Source: JAUWGC01 sp963753055 (GTDB taxonomy: Bacteria; Bacteroidota; Bacteroidia; Bacteroidales; B18-G4). Taken from it: 64,000 nt of DNA. This document shows, piece after piece, positions 9,396 to 18,243 of the stretch (positions are counted from its first letter, which is position 1; every line of letters starts with the position of its first letter). The notes below the pieces were generated by a model, which saw only the letters and a list, made by a program, of their open reading frames with translations, was not told the DNA's origin and ran no database searches. The translations under genes were made by a program, and so were the position numbers. The DNA is taken from positions 1 through 64,000 of the forward strand of contig CAVWAP010000004.1 in NCBI GenBank assembly GCA_963753055.1, read 5' to 3'.

Positions 9396-10313
9396 TTACT
9401 GGCCTTCCTGAATCATAGCCAGTATTTCATCAGTCGAGGGTGTGAGCTCCTCGGTTGTGAAAGTTCCATTCTCTACATCGATACGATTATAGATAGATAA
9501 GTAAAGTTCGTAAATGATTTTTAAGCTTTTCAGGTATCTTCCATTGACCTGGCTTTGCAGGAATTCAATCTGTTGGATGGTCTGTTGCCTGTATTCTTCG
9601 GTTTTTTCTTTATAAAAACGAATTACATTCTTAAAGTTCTGGGGAATATCACCGGTCCTGGCAATCTCTTTCAGGTCTTCTGCTGTCAGGTTGTTTTCTT
9701 TTAACACATCAAGCGCGAAGTAATTCAGGTTTTCATTCTGATCTTTTTGAAAATCCCGGATCACATGGACAAGATAACTGAATATTGCACAGGGCCTGGC
9801 CACCTCAGAGATATCAATGGGAGGGACGGTGAAGGATCCATTTTCTTTTTGCAGGCAACACAGATGCACAAAAATTGAGGCCGGAGCTACAGACGCCCCT
9901 TCAGTATAATCAAGAAATGATTGGAAAGTTGGGAAGCCATTGTGATTTATATCGTATTGCATCGCAACGGCAAAATTGTGGAAATAGATAAGTGGGATCT
10001 TATAGGTGTCAATGGTTTCGATCACTTCCCGTATAAATGGATCATTACTGTTGTTCTTATCCAGACAACGGATCCAGTTATCCACTTTTTCAGACAGCAA
10101 TTGCTTTTCAAGGCATGATACTTTCTTGGCACGGGATTTATGATCATCCACCAGGTCGTCGATCTCCCGCATGAACCGATAGCAAATTTTGGCAGCATGA
10201 TAGCGGTCTTCCTCCCAGAAACTGGCAGCAATCAAAATATTAGGATGCTTGTCAATCTTGGTGATATCAATCCCATTGATAAATTGCCCTGTTTTATGTG
10301 GATCAGTTGCCAT
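9396..10313 (-). CDS. crtB: Phytoene/squalene synthase family protein (CrtB-like)
   Basis: 305 residues. Condenses two isoprenyl diphosphates head to head; next to crtI the product is most likely phytoene. The two Asp-rich motifs are seen: REIDDLVDDHK (about residues 49-59) and VIRDFQKDQNENLNYF (about 185-200). ATG at 10313 lies inside the 3' end of crtI (11-nt overlap), so the two are translationally coupled. C-terminal helices follow the family pattern. Confidence 0.85.
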   Translation of the reverse strand: MATDPHKTGQFINGIDITKIDKHPNILIAASFWEEDRYHAAKICYRFMREIDDLVDDHKSRAKKVSCLEKQLLSEKVDNWIRCLDKNNSNDPFIREVIETIDTYKIPLIYFHNFAVAMQYDINHNGFPTFQSFLDYTEGASVAPASIFVHLCCLQKENGSFTVPPIDISEVARPCAIFSYLVHVIRDFQKDQNENLNYFALDVLKENNLTAEDLKEIARTGDIPQNFKNVIRFYKEKTEEYRQQTIQQIEFLQSQVNGRYLKSLKIIYELYLSIYNRIDVENGTFTTEELTPSTDEILAMIQEGQ

Positions 10314-11787
10314 GTAAGATCTTTTCTGAAGTTAACCTTGCCGATATCAACGCCATCGGAGCCCCGTTTCCGGGATGTGTACTGCCACCTACAAAGAAAA
10401 GGTTTTTATACTTTCTATGCTGGTTATGCGGGCGCATATACCCCATTTGAAATAAATTATGACTCAGGCTCCCAAAAGTTGCACCATGATATAAATTAAA
10501 AATATCCTTCCAGCTTTGCTGGGTAAAAATATTTTCAAATATAATATGTGATTCGAAATCTGGAATTCCTTCCTTCTTTAAGCGTTCAAATATAATTTGT
10601 TTCAGTTTGGACTTTAATCCTTCCATATCTTCATAAGTATGAAGATCCATATTTGCCACTGGCACGATAACCGACACTGAGTCCTGTCCTTCAGGAGCTA
10701 CTGTTTTATCAGTTTTCCCCGGGGAATGGATATAGAAGCTAAAATCATCCGGCATTTCTCCACCTTCAAATATCGCCCTGAGGCCCTGTTTAAGGTTTTT
10801 TGCAACAAAGACATTGTGCTGTTCCAGCTGTTCGAAAGTCTTGTCCATCGCCCAGTGAAAAACGATTGCCGAACATGCATATTTCATGCCTTTCATCTTC
10901 CGCCTCATCCTGTGATCGTCTATCAGAACGCTATAAGCATACGGCAAGTCTGCATTGTTTACAATAATATCGGCCTTGTGATAATTCCCATCCTCCATTA
11001 TCACACCTTCCGCCAATTTTCCATTAAGCTTAATCTCCATGACAGGGGCATTATAGTCAATCTTGACTCCCTCGGCAATTGCAATGTCTAATAAGTTTTT
11101 TGTCACCTGGCTCATTCCTCCTTTGGGAAACCAAACCCCTTCCGTAAGCTCCAGGAAAGGGAGCATTGAGAAAACGGCAGATGCCTTATAAGGGTTCTGC
11201 CCGACATAAATATTTTGAAAGGTGAAAGCTGCCCTTAGTAAAGGGTGCCTGAAGAACTTCCCTGTATACCTATAATGATTTTTTAATGCCTTTACCTGGT
11301 GCAAAACATAAAGGTTCTGCAGGTTGAAGAACTGGAGGAAATGGGAGTAATTCCTGTTGATGATATGTTTCATCCCAATACGGTAGGCTTTCATTCCAAC
11401 TCCCATATACTTAATAAACTGCTCAAAGCTTCCCGGTTCAAAAGATTCTAGCTGTTCTCTCATCCGCGCCAGATCGGAAGTAAACATCAGGTCATTACCA
11501 TCGGGGAAATAGATCCGGTAAATCGGATCCATCCTGTAAAGCTCCAACTCTTCATCAAGTTTTTTTCCGAAGTTTTTATAGGTGGTCTCATAAACTTCCC
11601 GCATCATTAACAGCGTAGCACCTGTATCGAAACGATGACCTTCAATGGTCATGGCACCACAACGACCTCCAGCAAACTTGTTCTTCTCGAATATTCTTAC
11701 TGAATAACCCTTCTGGGCCAGGTAGATGGAGGTGGCAATACCACCAATGCCTGCCCCAATTATGATTACTTCTTTCTTACTGTCCAA
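10303..11787 (-). CDS. crtI: Phytoene desaturase (CrtI-type FAD oxidoreductase)
   Basis: 494 residues. N-terminal Rossmann motif EVIIIGAGIGGIATSIYLAQ with the partner FEKNKFAGGRC, and the C-terminal FAD/membrane motif FFVGGSTHPGNGAPMALISA typical of CrtI. It would introduce double bases into phytoene to give lycopene or a related carotene. The only start in frame after the upstream stop is TTG at 11787 (LDSKKEVIII). Located between the DUF2141 gene and crtB, all on the minus strand, forming a small carotenoid operon; no cyclase or hydroxylase is in the window. Confidence 0.88.
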   Translation of the reverse strand: MDSKKEVIIIGAGIGGIATSIYLAQKGYSVRIFEKNKFAGGRCGAMTIEGHRFDTGATLLMMREVYETTYKNFGKKLDEELELYRMDPIYRIYFPDGNDLMFTSDLARMREQLESFEPGSFEQFIKYMGVGMKAYRIGMKHIINRNYSHFLQFFNLQNLYVLHQVKALKNHYRYTGKFFRHPLLRAAFTFQNIYVGQNPYKASAVFSMLPFLELTEGVWFPKGGMSQVTKNLLDIAIAEGVKIDYNAPVMEIKLNGKLAEGVIMEDGNYHKADIIVNNADLPYAYSVLIDDHRMRRKMKGMKYACSAIVFHWAMDKTFEQLEQHNVFVAKNLKQGLRAIFEGGEMPDDFSFYIHSPGKTDKTVAPEGQDSVSVIVPVANMDLHTYEDMEGLKSKLKQIIFERLKKEGIPDFESHIIFENIFTQQSWKDIFNLYHGATFGSLSHNLFQMGYMRPHNQHRKYKNLFFVGGSTHPGNGAPMALISARLTSEKILHGN

Positions 11788-11794
11788 GGATTGC

Positions 11795-12226
11795 TTATTT
11801 TAAGGTTATCTCTAATTCTGTAGTTTCGCCACTTACTACATTAAAAGCTGCATCTTTAAAACCAGGGGGACCGAAAGTGCCAAATGCGTTGTTTGAAAAC
11901 CCATAATTTTCCCTGGGTATACCCAGGAAGTTTTTATCCAGTTCCTTGTCTTCGTCTTCATCGTGCCAGACCGCAATCGCATATTTGCCAGGGGGAATAT
12001 CTGAAAAAGTGTGGGTTACGCCATTTGTATTAGCTTTCGGAGCAGCGCCAGTATAACCTTTATCAGAGTCTGGGAAATCCGCCTCCGAATTATACAGGCC
12101 TATCATAACTACACCATCATTATTCTCAATACCATTTATTTTAACTTCAATTGATCCTGTTTGAGCAAATATTGATGAGCTTAAAATTACAAGTAATAGG
12201 CTGAAAAATGTGGTTTTAGTTTTCAT
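11795..12226 (-). CDS. DUF2141 domain exported protein
   Basis: 143 residues from ATG at 12226 (an upstream in-frame start exists but the signal peptide begins at MKTKTTFFSLLLVIL). Cleavable signal peptide ending IFAQ, then one DUF2141 domain: SIEVKINGI, VVMIGLYNSEADFP, FSDIPPGKYAIAVWHDEDED, NFLGIPRENYGFSNNA. Family function is unknown; it is often found beside carotenoid genes, as here, 7 nt upstream of crtI. Likely periplasmic or outer-membrane associated. Confidence 0.82.
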   Translation of the reverse strand: MKTKTTFFSLLLVILSSSIFAQTGSIEVKINGIENNDGVVMIGLYNSEADFPDSDKGYTGAAPKANTNGVTHTFSDIPPGKYAIAVWHDEDEDKELDKNFLGIPRENYGFSNNAFGTFGPPGFKDAAFNVVSGETTELEITLK

Positions 12227-12364
12227 GATTTTCAGGTAAAGGAAATGATTAAAAATGTTTTTACAAAGTTGCATTAATTTTTGATTAGTTTTGTTTAATA
12301 ATACTCACCTGTTAATGATCAGGAACCAGGGCAGGGATATAAGGAAAGTTGATCCTCGTTCAAA

Positions 12365-12397
12365 AATTACATCGTAAACATAGAATTGTAAATTATC
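12365..12397. repeat. Dispersed repeat, TCGTAAA/TTGTAAAT type
   Basis: ATTACATCGTAAACATAGA then ATTGTAAATTAT; same family as 8643-8680 and 27871-27902. Lies in the 240-bp divergent region between DUF2141 and the CoA-activase gene. Confidence 0.6.
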
Positions 12398-12465
12398 GAA
12401 CAAACACATCGAAGTTTTTGTATATTTATTTGCTGCAGCGTCATTGATCTTCATCATTAAAAATT

Positions 12466-15400
12466 ATGATTCCTTCCGTACTAAGCATCGATATTGGTTC
12501 TGTTGCCGTGACATCTGTACTGCTGGACCAGGATGGTACGCCGGTCAAGCATTCATATGTGTTTCATAAAGGCAGGATAGCGGATACTTTACAAGATATC
12601 ATCACATCTTATGACCTTAACAGTGTTGATGCCATTGTCAGCCCTTCAGCCAACCCCCTTTTTACCAGACAGGTAATTACTTATGATACCCAATTAAGCA
12701 TTATTGCAGCAGCAAAATATTTTTATCCGGACATCGCTTCGATTTTACTTGTCGGAGCAGGGAGGTTCCAGTTGATCAGGTTAGATGCGGAGGGCAAGTT
12801 CATTGATACTATTTCAAATACTTCCTGTGCTGCCGGAACCGGAAGCTTCCTGGATCAACAGGCCGGCAGGTTAAACCTTAAAGATGTTCAGGAATTGTGC
12901 TTTATTGCTGATCAGAACACCGATCCACTCCCAGATATTGCTTCCAGGTGTGCAGTATTTGCTAAAACCGACCTGATACATGCCCAGCAAGCAGGTTATT
13001 CTCTAAAATCTATTTGCGATAGCCTTTGCCGGGGACTGGCTAAAAATATTGTGGATACGCTTTGTAAGGACCAGGAAATTAAAGGGCCGGTGCTTTTTAC
13101 AGGTGGGGTATCTAAAAATTCTGCAGTAAAACGACATCTTGAGGACATGATGCAGGCTAGCCTCAGCGTCCATAAATATTCACACCTGTTTGGGGCCATT
13201 GGTGCTGCTTTGATATTCCAGAAAGAAAAAAGTCAACAAAAACAATCCGACAAAGAATTTAGCATCCATGACATTATAAAAGAGAAAGAACTGGTCAAAG
13301 AGTATTATTTTCCACCCCTATCTCTCCAGTTGTCAGAATATCCCACATTTGATTCTGCGAAGGCTTATTCTTTTTCATCTCATCATGTTAAGCATAACCA
13401 TGATATACAGGTAGATGTGTACGGCAACATACTTGAAAATACAAAGATCCAATGTTACCTGGGATTCGATATTGGTTCTACCAGTACCAAAGCCGTGATC
13501 ACGGATACAGAGGGTAATCCGCTTGCAGGATTTTATACATACACGAAAGGCCAGCCTCTGATTGCTACTCAGGCCATCCTTGAATCTGTAAATTCACTGG
13601 CAGGGGATCTTGCTTCGGAATTTGACTTCAGAGGTGTGGGGACCACAGGATCAGGCCGGAAATTCATTGGAAAAGTTATTGGAGCTGATCGTATTGTTGA
13701 CGAAATTACTACACATGCCAGGGCTGCTTATGAATTAGATCCTGACATTGATACCATTATTGAGATAGGTGGCCAGGATTCAAAATTTACCCTTTTAAGA
13801 AATGGCAGGGTAACTTTTGCCCAGATGAATTCAGTTTGTGCTGCGGGAACAGGGAGTTTTATTGAAGAACAGGCGAAGCGCCTCGGGGTGGAACTTAGCG
13901 ATTATTCTGATCTTGCAGAAGGTGCAGAAGCACCATTGGCCAGCGACAGGTGTACCGTTTTTATGGAACGGGATATCAATCATTATCTAAACAATAATTA
14001 TACTGTTAATGAAATTCTGGCTAGCGTATTACATTCTGTAAGAGAGAATTATCTTAAAAAAGTTGCCGTAGAACCAGCCATTGGTAATAAAGTGACTTTT
14101 CAGGGCGCAACAGCAAAAAATAAAGCCCTGGTAGCCGCTTTTGAGGAAAAATTGGGGAAGGAACTTTATGTTTCCAAATATTGCCATCTTACTGGTGCGC
14201 TTGGAACTGCATTACTGCTCAAAGATGAAAGTGTAGAAGAGTCTGTATTTAAGGGGCTGAACATTTATGAACATGAAATTCCGGTCAAGACTGAAGTATG
14301 TAATTTGTGTAACAATAATTGCAGGATCACAGTTGCCGAAGTACAGAATGAAAAAGTGGCTTATGGATTTTTATGTGGTAGGGATTATGACACCAAAAAG
14401 TTTGTAGATAAAAACACTTCGGGGTTTGACCTCTTCGGGGAGAGAAAGAAAATCCTGTCTGTTGCCGGAACAAAAAAGTACAGGGAAAATATTATAATAG
14501 GACTGCCAGCTTCCCTGCACCTATTTGATGAGATCAGCCTATGGGAAGAATTTTTCCGGAAATTGGGTATCCGGACAATCTCCAGCAAAAACCTGGCAGG
14601 TTCGCTTCAAACAGGCAAAAGGCTTGCTGGTGCTGAATTCTGCTCCCCCATTTATGCTATTCACGGACATGTTGCCTGGCTCAGTGAAAAGGTGGACCAA
14701 ATATTTCTGCCTGCCTATATCGAATCAAGAAACAAAAGAAATGGCCAGGAGGCTAATTATTGTTATTATACACAGTTCAGCCCTTCTGTAGTATCATTGA
14801 TAAATGAAGAAGTAAGAGGAAAATGCATGGTTCCTTTAATAAACCATTCCAAAGGGGACGAGCATGTTGGACATACACTTTTTGATTTACTAAAGCCATT
14901 GATCAGTTCATTGAAACTTCAGGAAGTTCAAAAAGCATATGTTGAAGCAAAAGGTTCACATGAAATTCGTAGAAACGAACTAAAAAAACTGTATCTGGAT
15001 AATACTCCTGATGATGACGATATTGCTGTTGTCCTCCTTGGAAGGCCATATCTTGTTATGGATACTTCACTAAATAAAGGAATACCTGAGTTTTTCATGG
15101 GTATGGGAGTGAAAACGTTTTTCCAGGATATGATCCAGTATGGTGAAAGAGAGATATTGGATTTCGAATATTTGGCTAAAGCTTTTCCCTGGCATTTTGC
15201 CACAACGGTGATCAATGTTGCCGGGATCATTGCAAGGACTAAAAATGTATACCCGGTTTTTATCACAGGATTTAAATGTGCGCCCGACTCATTTGTTATC
15301 GATTATTTTAAGAAGCTGCTTGATACCTATAAGAAACCTTATCTTTTATTGCAGATTGATGAACATGACTCGAATGTGGGATACGAAACCAGGATAGAGG

Positions 15401-16701
15401 CAGGAATCAGAGCGTTCAGGAATCATCAGCAAGAAGTTTCAAAATTAGATTATAATGCTTCAGGTTTCAAGCTGCAAGCTTCAAGCTTATTATCTGATAA
15501 AGAGCAATTAAATGCCTCGATTGCCAGCCCGGTTCACAAATTAATTAAAGAAAAGATTGTACTTTTTCCTAATTGGGACGATATCTCCGGGCGCTTTATT
15601 GTGGCAAACCTCAGGAGATTCGGATATGATGCCAGGCTGCTTGAACAGGATGATCTTGGGATACGAAAAAGTATGGCCCATAATACCGGGCAGTGCCTTC
15701 CCTTAAATATTATAGCCCAGTCATATATTGATTATATAAAAAAATATGACCTGGATCCAAGCAATACGGTACTTTGGCTGGCTGAAAGTTATCTTACCTG
15801 TAATATCAGGATGTATCCGCAATACATAAGCAATATACTTGAGAATTTTGGTAATGGTTTTGAAAAAGGATCGGTTTACACCGGAGAAATCTCACACCAT
15901 GAGATCTCTTATAGAACAACATACTATGCCTTTTTCGCCTATATGGTAGGAGGATTGCTGAGACGACTTGGATGCCACATCAGGCCATACGAATTAAACG
16001 ATGGAGAGACTGACCGGGCAATGAATAAAGGCATAGAAATTATTGAGAATTCATTTTTAGGAAATGGCAAACTTGAACATGCAATAAAAGAAGCAATTGA
16101 CATTTTTGAAAAGATTCCTGTACAAAGGAAGAGAAGACCGCAGGTGGCAATTTTTGGAGACCTTTTCGTACGGGATAATGATGTAATAAACCAAGGTCTT
16201 TTTGATATTATTGAAAAGTCTGGTGGCGAGGTAATCAATACACCCTACCATGATTATGTCAAATTAACTGCTAATAACGTGTTTCGCAGAAGGAATGCTA
16301 AAGGTGAGCATCTGGAAGTGATTGGCCTGAAGGCAATGCTTTCCGGTATGAAGTTTATCGAAAAGAGGTATTATAAATACTTTGAACCGTTGCTTGGTAA
16401 AATGACAGAGATTAATTCAAAGAAGTATGAAGAATATCTGGGCCAATTTAATATCAGCCTGTTTCATTCCGGAGAATCATATGATAATATTCTGAAGATA
16501 TTCCATATTATTGATAAGTATCCTGATACTTCACTGTTTGTCCAGACCAATCCGGCATTTTGTTGTCCTTCCTTGATTACTGAGGCCATGACCAAAGAGA
16601 TCACCAGAGTAACGGGTAGACCTATAGTTACGATTACTTATGATGGAACCAGTGAAAGGAAGAATGATGTAGTTATTCCATATCTGAAAGAATTTGGGTA
16701 A
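12466..16701 (+). CDS. Giant CoA-substrate-specific enzyme activase (double BadF/HgdC ATPase, DUF2229, HgdB-like)
   Basis: 1411 residues. Two ASKHA ATPase domains of the BadF/BadG/HgdC type: the first from residue 4 (SIDIGSVAVTSVLLDQDG, CAAGTGSFLDQQAGRL at about 121) and the second from about 331 (GFDIGSTSTKAVITDTEG, CAAGTGSFIEEQAKRLG at about 457). Each has a Cys (SRCAVF, DRCTVF) that in HgdC-like activators binds a shared [4Fe-4S] cluster. A Cys cluster follows (CNLCNNNC ... LCGRDYD, about 615-640), then the DUF2229 region and an HgdB-like C-terminal part. Classical activators feed electrons to 2-hydroxyacyl-CoA dehydratases; this fused long form is widespread in anaerobes but its reaction is not established. 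Cytoplasmic. Stand-alone gene. Residues about 998-1008 look repeat-derived. Confidence 0.85.
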   Translation: MIPSVLSIDIGSVAVTSVLLDQDGTPVKHSYVFHKGRIADTLQDIITSYDLNSVDAIVSPSANPLFTRQVITYDTQLSIIAAAKYFYPDIASILLVGAGRFQLIRLDAEGKFIDTISNTSCAAGTGSFLDQQAGRLNLKDVQELCFIADQNTDPLPDIASRCAVFAKTDLIHAQQAGYSLKSICDSLCRGLAKNIVDTLCKDQEIKGPVLFTGGVSKNSAVKRHLEDMMQASLSVHKYSHLFGAIGAALIFQKEKSQQKQSDKEFSIHDIIKEKELVKEYYFPPLSLQLSEYPTFDSAKAYSFSSHHVKHNHDIQVDVYGNILENTKIQCYLGFDIGSTSTKAVITDTEGNPLAGFYTYTKGQPLIATQAILESVNSLAGDLASEFDFRGVGTTGSGRKFIGKVIGADRIVDEITTHARAAYELDPDIDTIIEIGGQDSKFTLLRNGRVTFAQMNSVCAAGTGSFIEEQAKRLGVELSDYSDLAEGAEAPLASDRCTVFMERDINHYLNNNYTVNEILASVLHSVRENYLKKVAVEPAIGNKVTFQGATAKNKALVAAFEEKLGKELYVSKYCHLTGALGTALLLKDESVEESVFKGLNIYEHEIPVKTEVCNLCNNNCRITVAEVQNEKVAYGFLCGRDYDTKKFVDKNTSGFDLFGERKKILSVAGTKKYRENIIIGLPASLHLFDEISLWEEFFRKLGIRTISSKNLAGSLQTGKRLAGAEFCSPIYAIHGHVAWLSEKVDQIFLPAYIESRNKRNGQEANYCYYTQFSPSVVSLINEEVRGKCMVPLINHSKGDEHVGHTLFDLLKPLISSLKLQEVQKAYVEAKGSHEIRRNELKKLYLDNTPDDDDIAVVLLGRPYLVMDTSLNKGIPEFFMGMGVKTFFQDMIQYGEREILDFEYLAKAFPWHFATTVINVAGIIARTKNVYPVFITGFKCAPDSFVIDYFKKLLDTYKKPYLLLQIDEHDSNVGYETRIEAGIRAFRNHQQEVSKLDYNASGFKLQASSLLSDKEQLNASIASPVHKLIKEKIVLFPNWDDISGRFIVANLRRFGYDARLLEQDDLGIRKSMAHNTGQCLPLNIIAQSYIDYIKKYDLDPSNTVLWLAESYLTCNIRMYPQYISNILENFGNGFEKGSVYTGEISHHEISYRTTYYAFFAYMVGGLLRRLGCHIRPYELNDGETDRAMNKGIEIIENSFLGNGKLEHAIKEAIDIFEKIPVQRKRRPQVAIFGDLFVRDNDVINQGLFDIIEKSGGEVINTPYHDYVKLTANNVFRRRNAKGEHLEVIGLKAMLSGMKFIEKRYYKYFEPLLGKMTEINSKKYEEYLGQFNISLFHSGESYDNILKIFHIIDKYPDTSLFVQTNPAFCCPSLITEAMTKEITRVTGRPIVTITYDGTSERKNDVVIPYLKEFG
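15457..15488. repeat. In-frame CAAGCTTCAAGC-type repeat inside the CoA-activase gene
   Basis: GCTTCAGGTTTCAAGCTGCA followed by AGCTTCAAGCTT; low-complexity, palindromic around AAGCTT, coding ASGFKLQASSL between EVSKLDYN and LSDKEQLNAS. It sits in what appears to be a linker. The reading frame is kept. Confidence 0.6.
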
Positions 16702-16888
16702 TTTTATGGGACAGGTAATGGTTGTGAAGGCTAGTATAAAGTACCCTATATGAAATTGCTGTTAAAATGGGGAAACAGGATTATCTGCAAGTCCAATTTG
16801 TGGAAAGTCACTTTCAATAAAGATTAACATAGGGAAATATTTATCAAATAAATACAACATCATAAATGTAAGGAAAAATACAGGCGAG

Positions 16889-17689
16889 TTGGTGCCATTT
16901 GACCAGGGAAAACTCCAAAATGCTCTTCGCCGTTCAGGTGCCGGGGAAAATGAGATCGCCATGGTAATTGAAAAAGTGAGATCATCATTGTATGATGGTA
17001 TCACAACCAAAAAAATCTATCAGATTGCTTATGGTATCCTTTTCAAGCTATCTCACCATTCAGCAGGCCGGTACCGGTTGAAAAAAGCGCTTTTCCAATT
17101 AGGACCATCCGGTTACCCCTTCGAACATTTCGTGGCCAGACTGCTCGAGTTTGAGGGATATGAGGTAAGCACCGGTCAGACGATACAAGGTAAATGCGTA
17201 AAACATGAAGTGGATGTTGTCGCCCGTAAACAAGATAAAATATTGATGGCTGAATGCAAGTTTCATCAATCTGAAAATATCAAAAATGATGTAAAAGTCA
17301 GTCTATATGTGCAGGCACGGTTTTCAGACATCAAAGAAGAATGGGTGAAAACACCTGGTAATCAGAATCTTATATTCGAATCTTTACTGATCACCAATAC
17401 AAGATTCACGGAGGACGCCCAGCAATATGCAAAATGTAAGAATATGAAACTCATTTCATGGGATTATCCTACTGGTAGTGGCTTGAAAGACTTAATTGAC
17501 CGGTCGGGATTTCATCCTTTAACCAGCTTGAAATCTCTGACAAAGGATGAAAAAAAGAGATTATTGGAGAAAGGGATTGTTCTGTGCAGGGAAATTGCAG
17601 AGAATCCGGAATTATTAACTCCTTTGTCAATTCCCCGGGCTCGCCACAACAATTTGCAAAAGGAACTCAAGGCCATGATATCGGAGTAA
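16889..17689 (+). CDS. ATP-cone protein with Mrr-like (PD-(D/E)xK) nuclease domain
   Basis: The N-terminal 90 residues are an ATP-cone (GELVPFDQGKLQNALRRSGA ... IYQIAYGILFKLS), a nucleotide-sensing domain known from ribonucleotide reductase and NrdR. Next comes a Mrr/restriction-endonuclease-like domain: GYPFEHFVARLLEFEGYEV, then HEVDVVAR and LMAECKFH, which supply the D-xn-ExK catalytic pattern. The last 60 residues are helical. The start is uncertain: TTG at 16889 cuts into the ATP-cone, whose first strand (NVRKNTGEL) is coded just upstream in the same frame without an ATG. An ATG at 16866 would give MVRKNTGEL if one base were missing. Role unknown; cytoplasmic DNA cleavage or modified-DNA restriction is an inference. 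Confidence 0.75.
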   Translation: MVPFDQGKLQNALRRSGAGENEIAMVIEKVRSSLYDGITTKKIYQIAYGILFKLSHHSAGRYRLKKALFQLGPSGYPFEHFVARLLEFEGYEVSTGQTIQGKCVKHEVDVVARKQDKILMAECKFHQSENIKNDVKVSLYVQARFSDIKEEWVKTPGNQNLIFESLLITNTRFTEDAQQYAKCKNMKLISWDYPTGSGLKDLIDRSGFHPLTSLKSLTKDEKKRLLEKGIVLCREIAENPELLTPLSIPRARHNNLQKELKAMISE

Positions 17690-17712
17690 AACCCAGGAGC
17701 CAGGACTGACGT

Positions 17713-18104
17713 CTATCTCAATTCATATGGCAATGCTGCTTCCCATCCTTCTTTCAGGCCCTGTGCCATAATCTTTACCTGCTCAGCATAATCCGGATCT
17801 TCCACCACATTCTTGTTTTCCATGGGGTCTTTCTGAAGGTCGTACAATTCTGTTGCTGCCAGCTCCCATGCTCACCGAGCTTCCAGCCATGGTCGCCCCA
17901 TAATACCACAATCGTGTTATCGAGAATTCCCAATTCTTCAAGCTTGTCCATTAATCTGCCTACCTGGGTATCTACATAAGTCACCGAAGCCATATATCCA
18001 TGTTTTAGATGCCTGGCCTGTTCTTTGTAATCCACGTACCCTCTCAGCTCCTGAAAGTTATTAATCGCCATTGTTTTTAAAATGCTGAGGGAGGATTTGA
18101 GCAA
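17713..18104 (-). pseudogene. Decayed sulfatase (iduronate-2-sulfatase-like) remnant
   Basis: Reverse strand shows a middle sulfatase segment (ELRGYVDYKEQARHLKHGYM, VDTQVGRLMDKLEELG, VVLWGDHGWKLGEHG) that jumps directly, with a frame change near 17870, to the family's C-terminal end (WELAATELYDLQKDPMENKN ... EGWEAALPYELR, stop at 17713-17715). In intact relatives the LGEH motif and the ATELYDL motif are separated by a stretch of about 60-100 residues that is missing here. The N-terminal half with the formylglycine Cys/Ser motif is also absent, and the neighbouring AMP-ligase gene begins where it should be. Non-functional. Confidence 0.8.
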
Positions 18105-18189
18105 GCTACCAGCATTACCAGAAGAAGAATTGATGATAGGCCGCTCAGGCAGAAATATTCTTTGTTTTTATTTTGCTGAATGGCTGGAA

Positions 18190-18220
18190 TTGTTCTACAT
18201 CCGGTTTTTTTGTACTTTTA
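18190..18220 (+). promoter_or_regulatory. Bacteroidota-type promoter for the acyl-adenylating enzyme
   Basis: TTG at 18190-18192, 20 nt spacer, then TACTTTTA at 18213-18220, close to the -33 TTTG / -7 TAnnTTTG pattern; 23 nt before ATG 18244. Confidence 0.5.
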
Positions 18221-18243
18221 GGAAGACACAAACCTGCAAGATT

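Noticed and set aside
18082..18243. 54-residue N-terminal extension of the AMP-ligase
   Set aside because: It lies on the sulfatase relic, spans a -33/-7 promoter pair, and does not look like the family's N-terminus.
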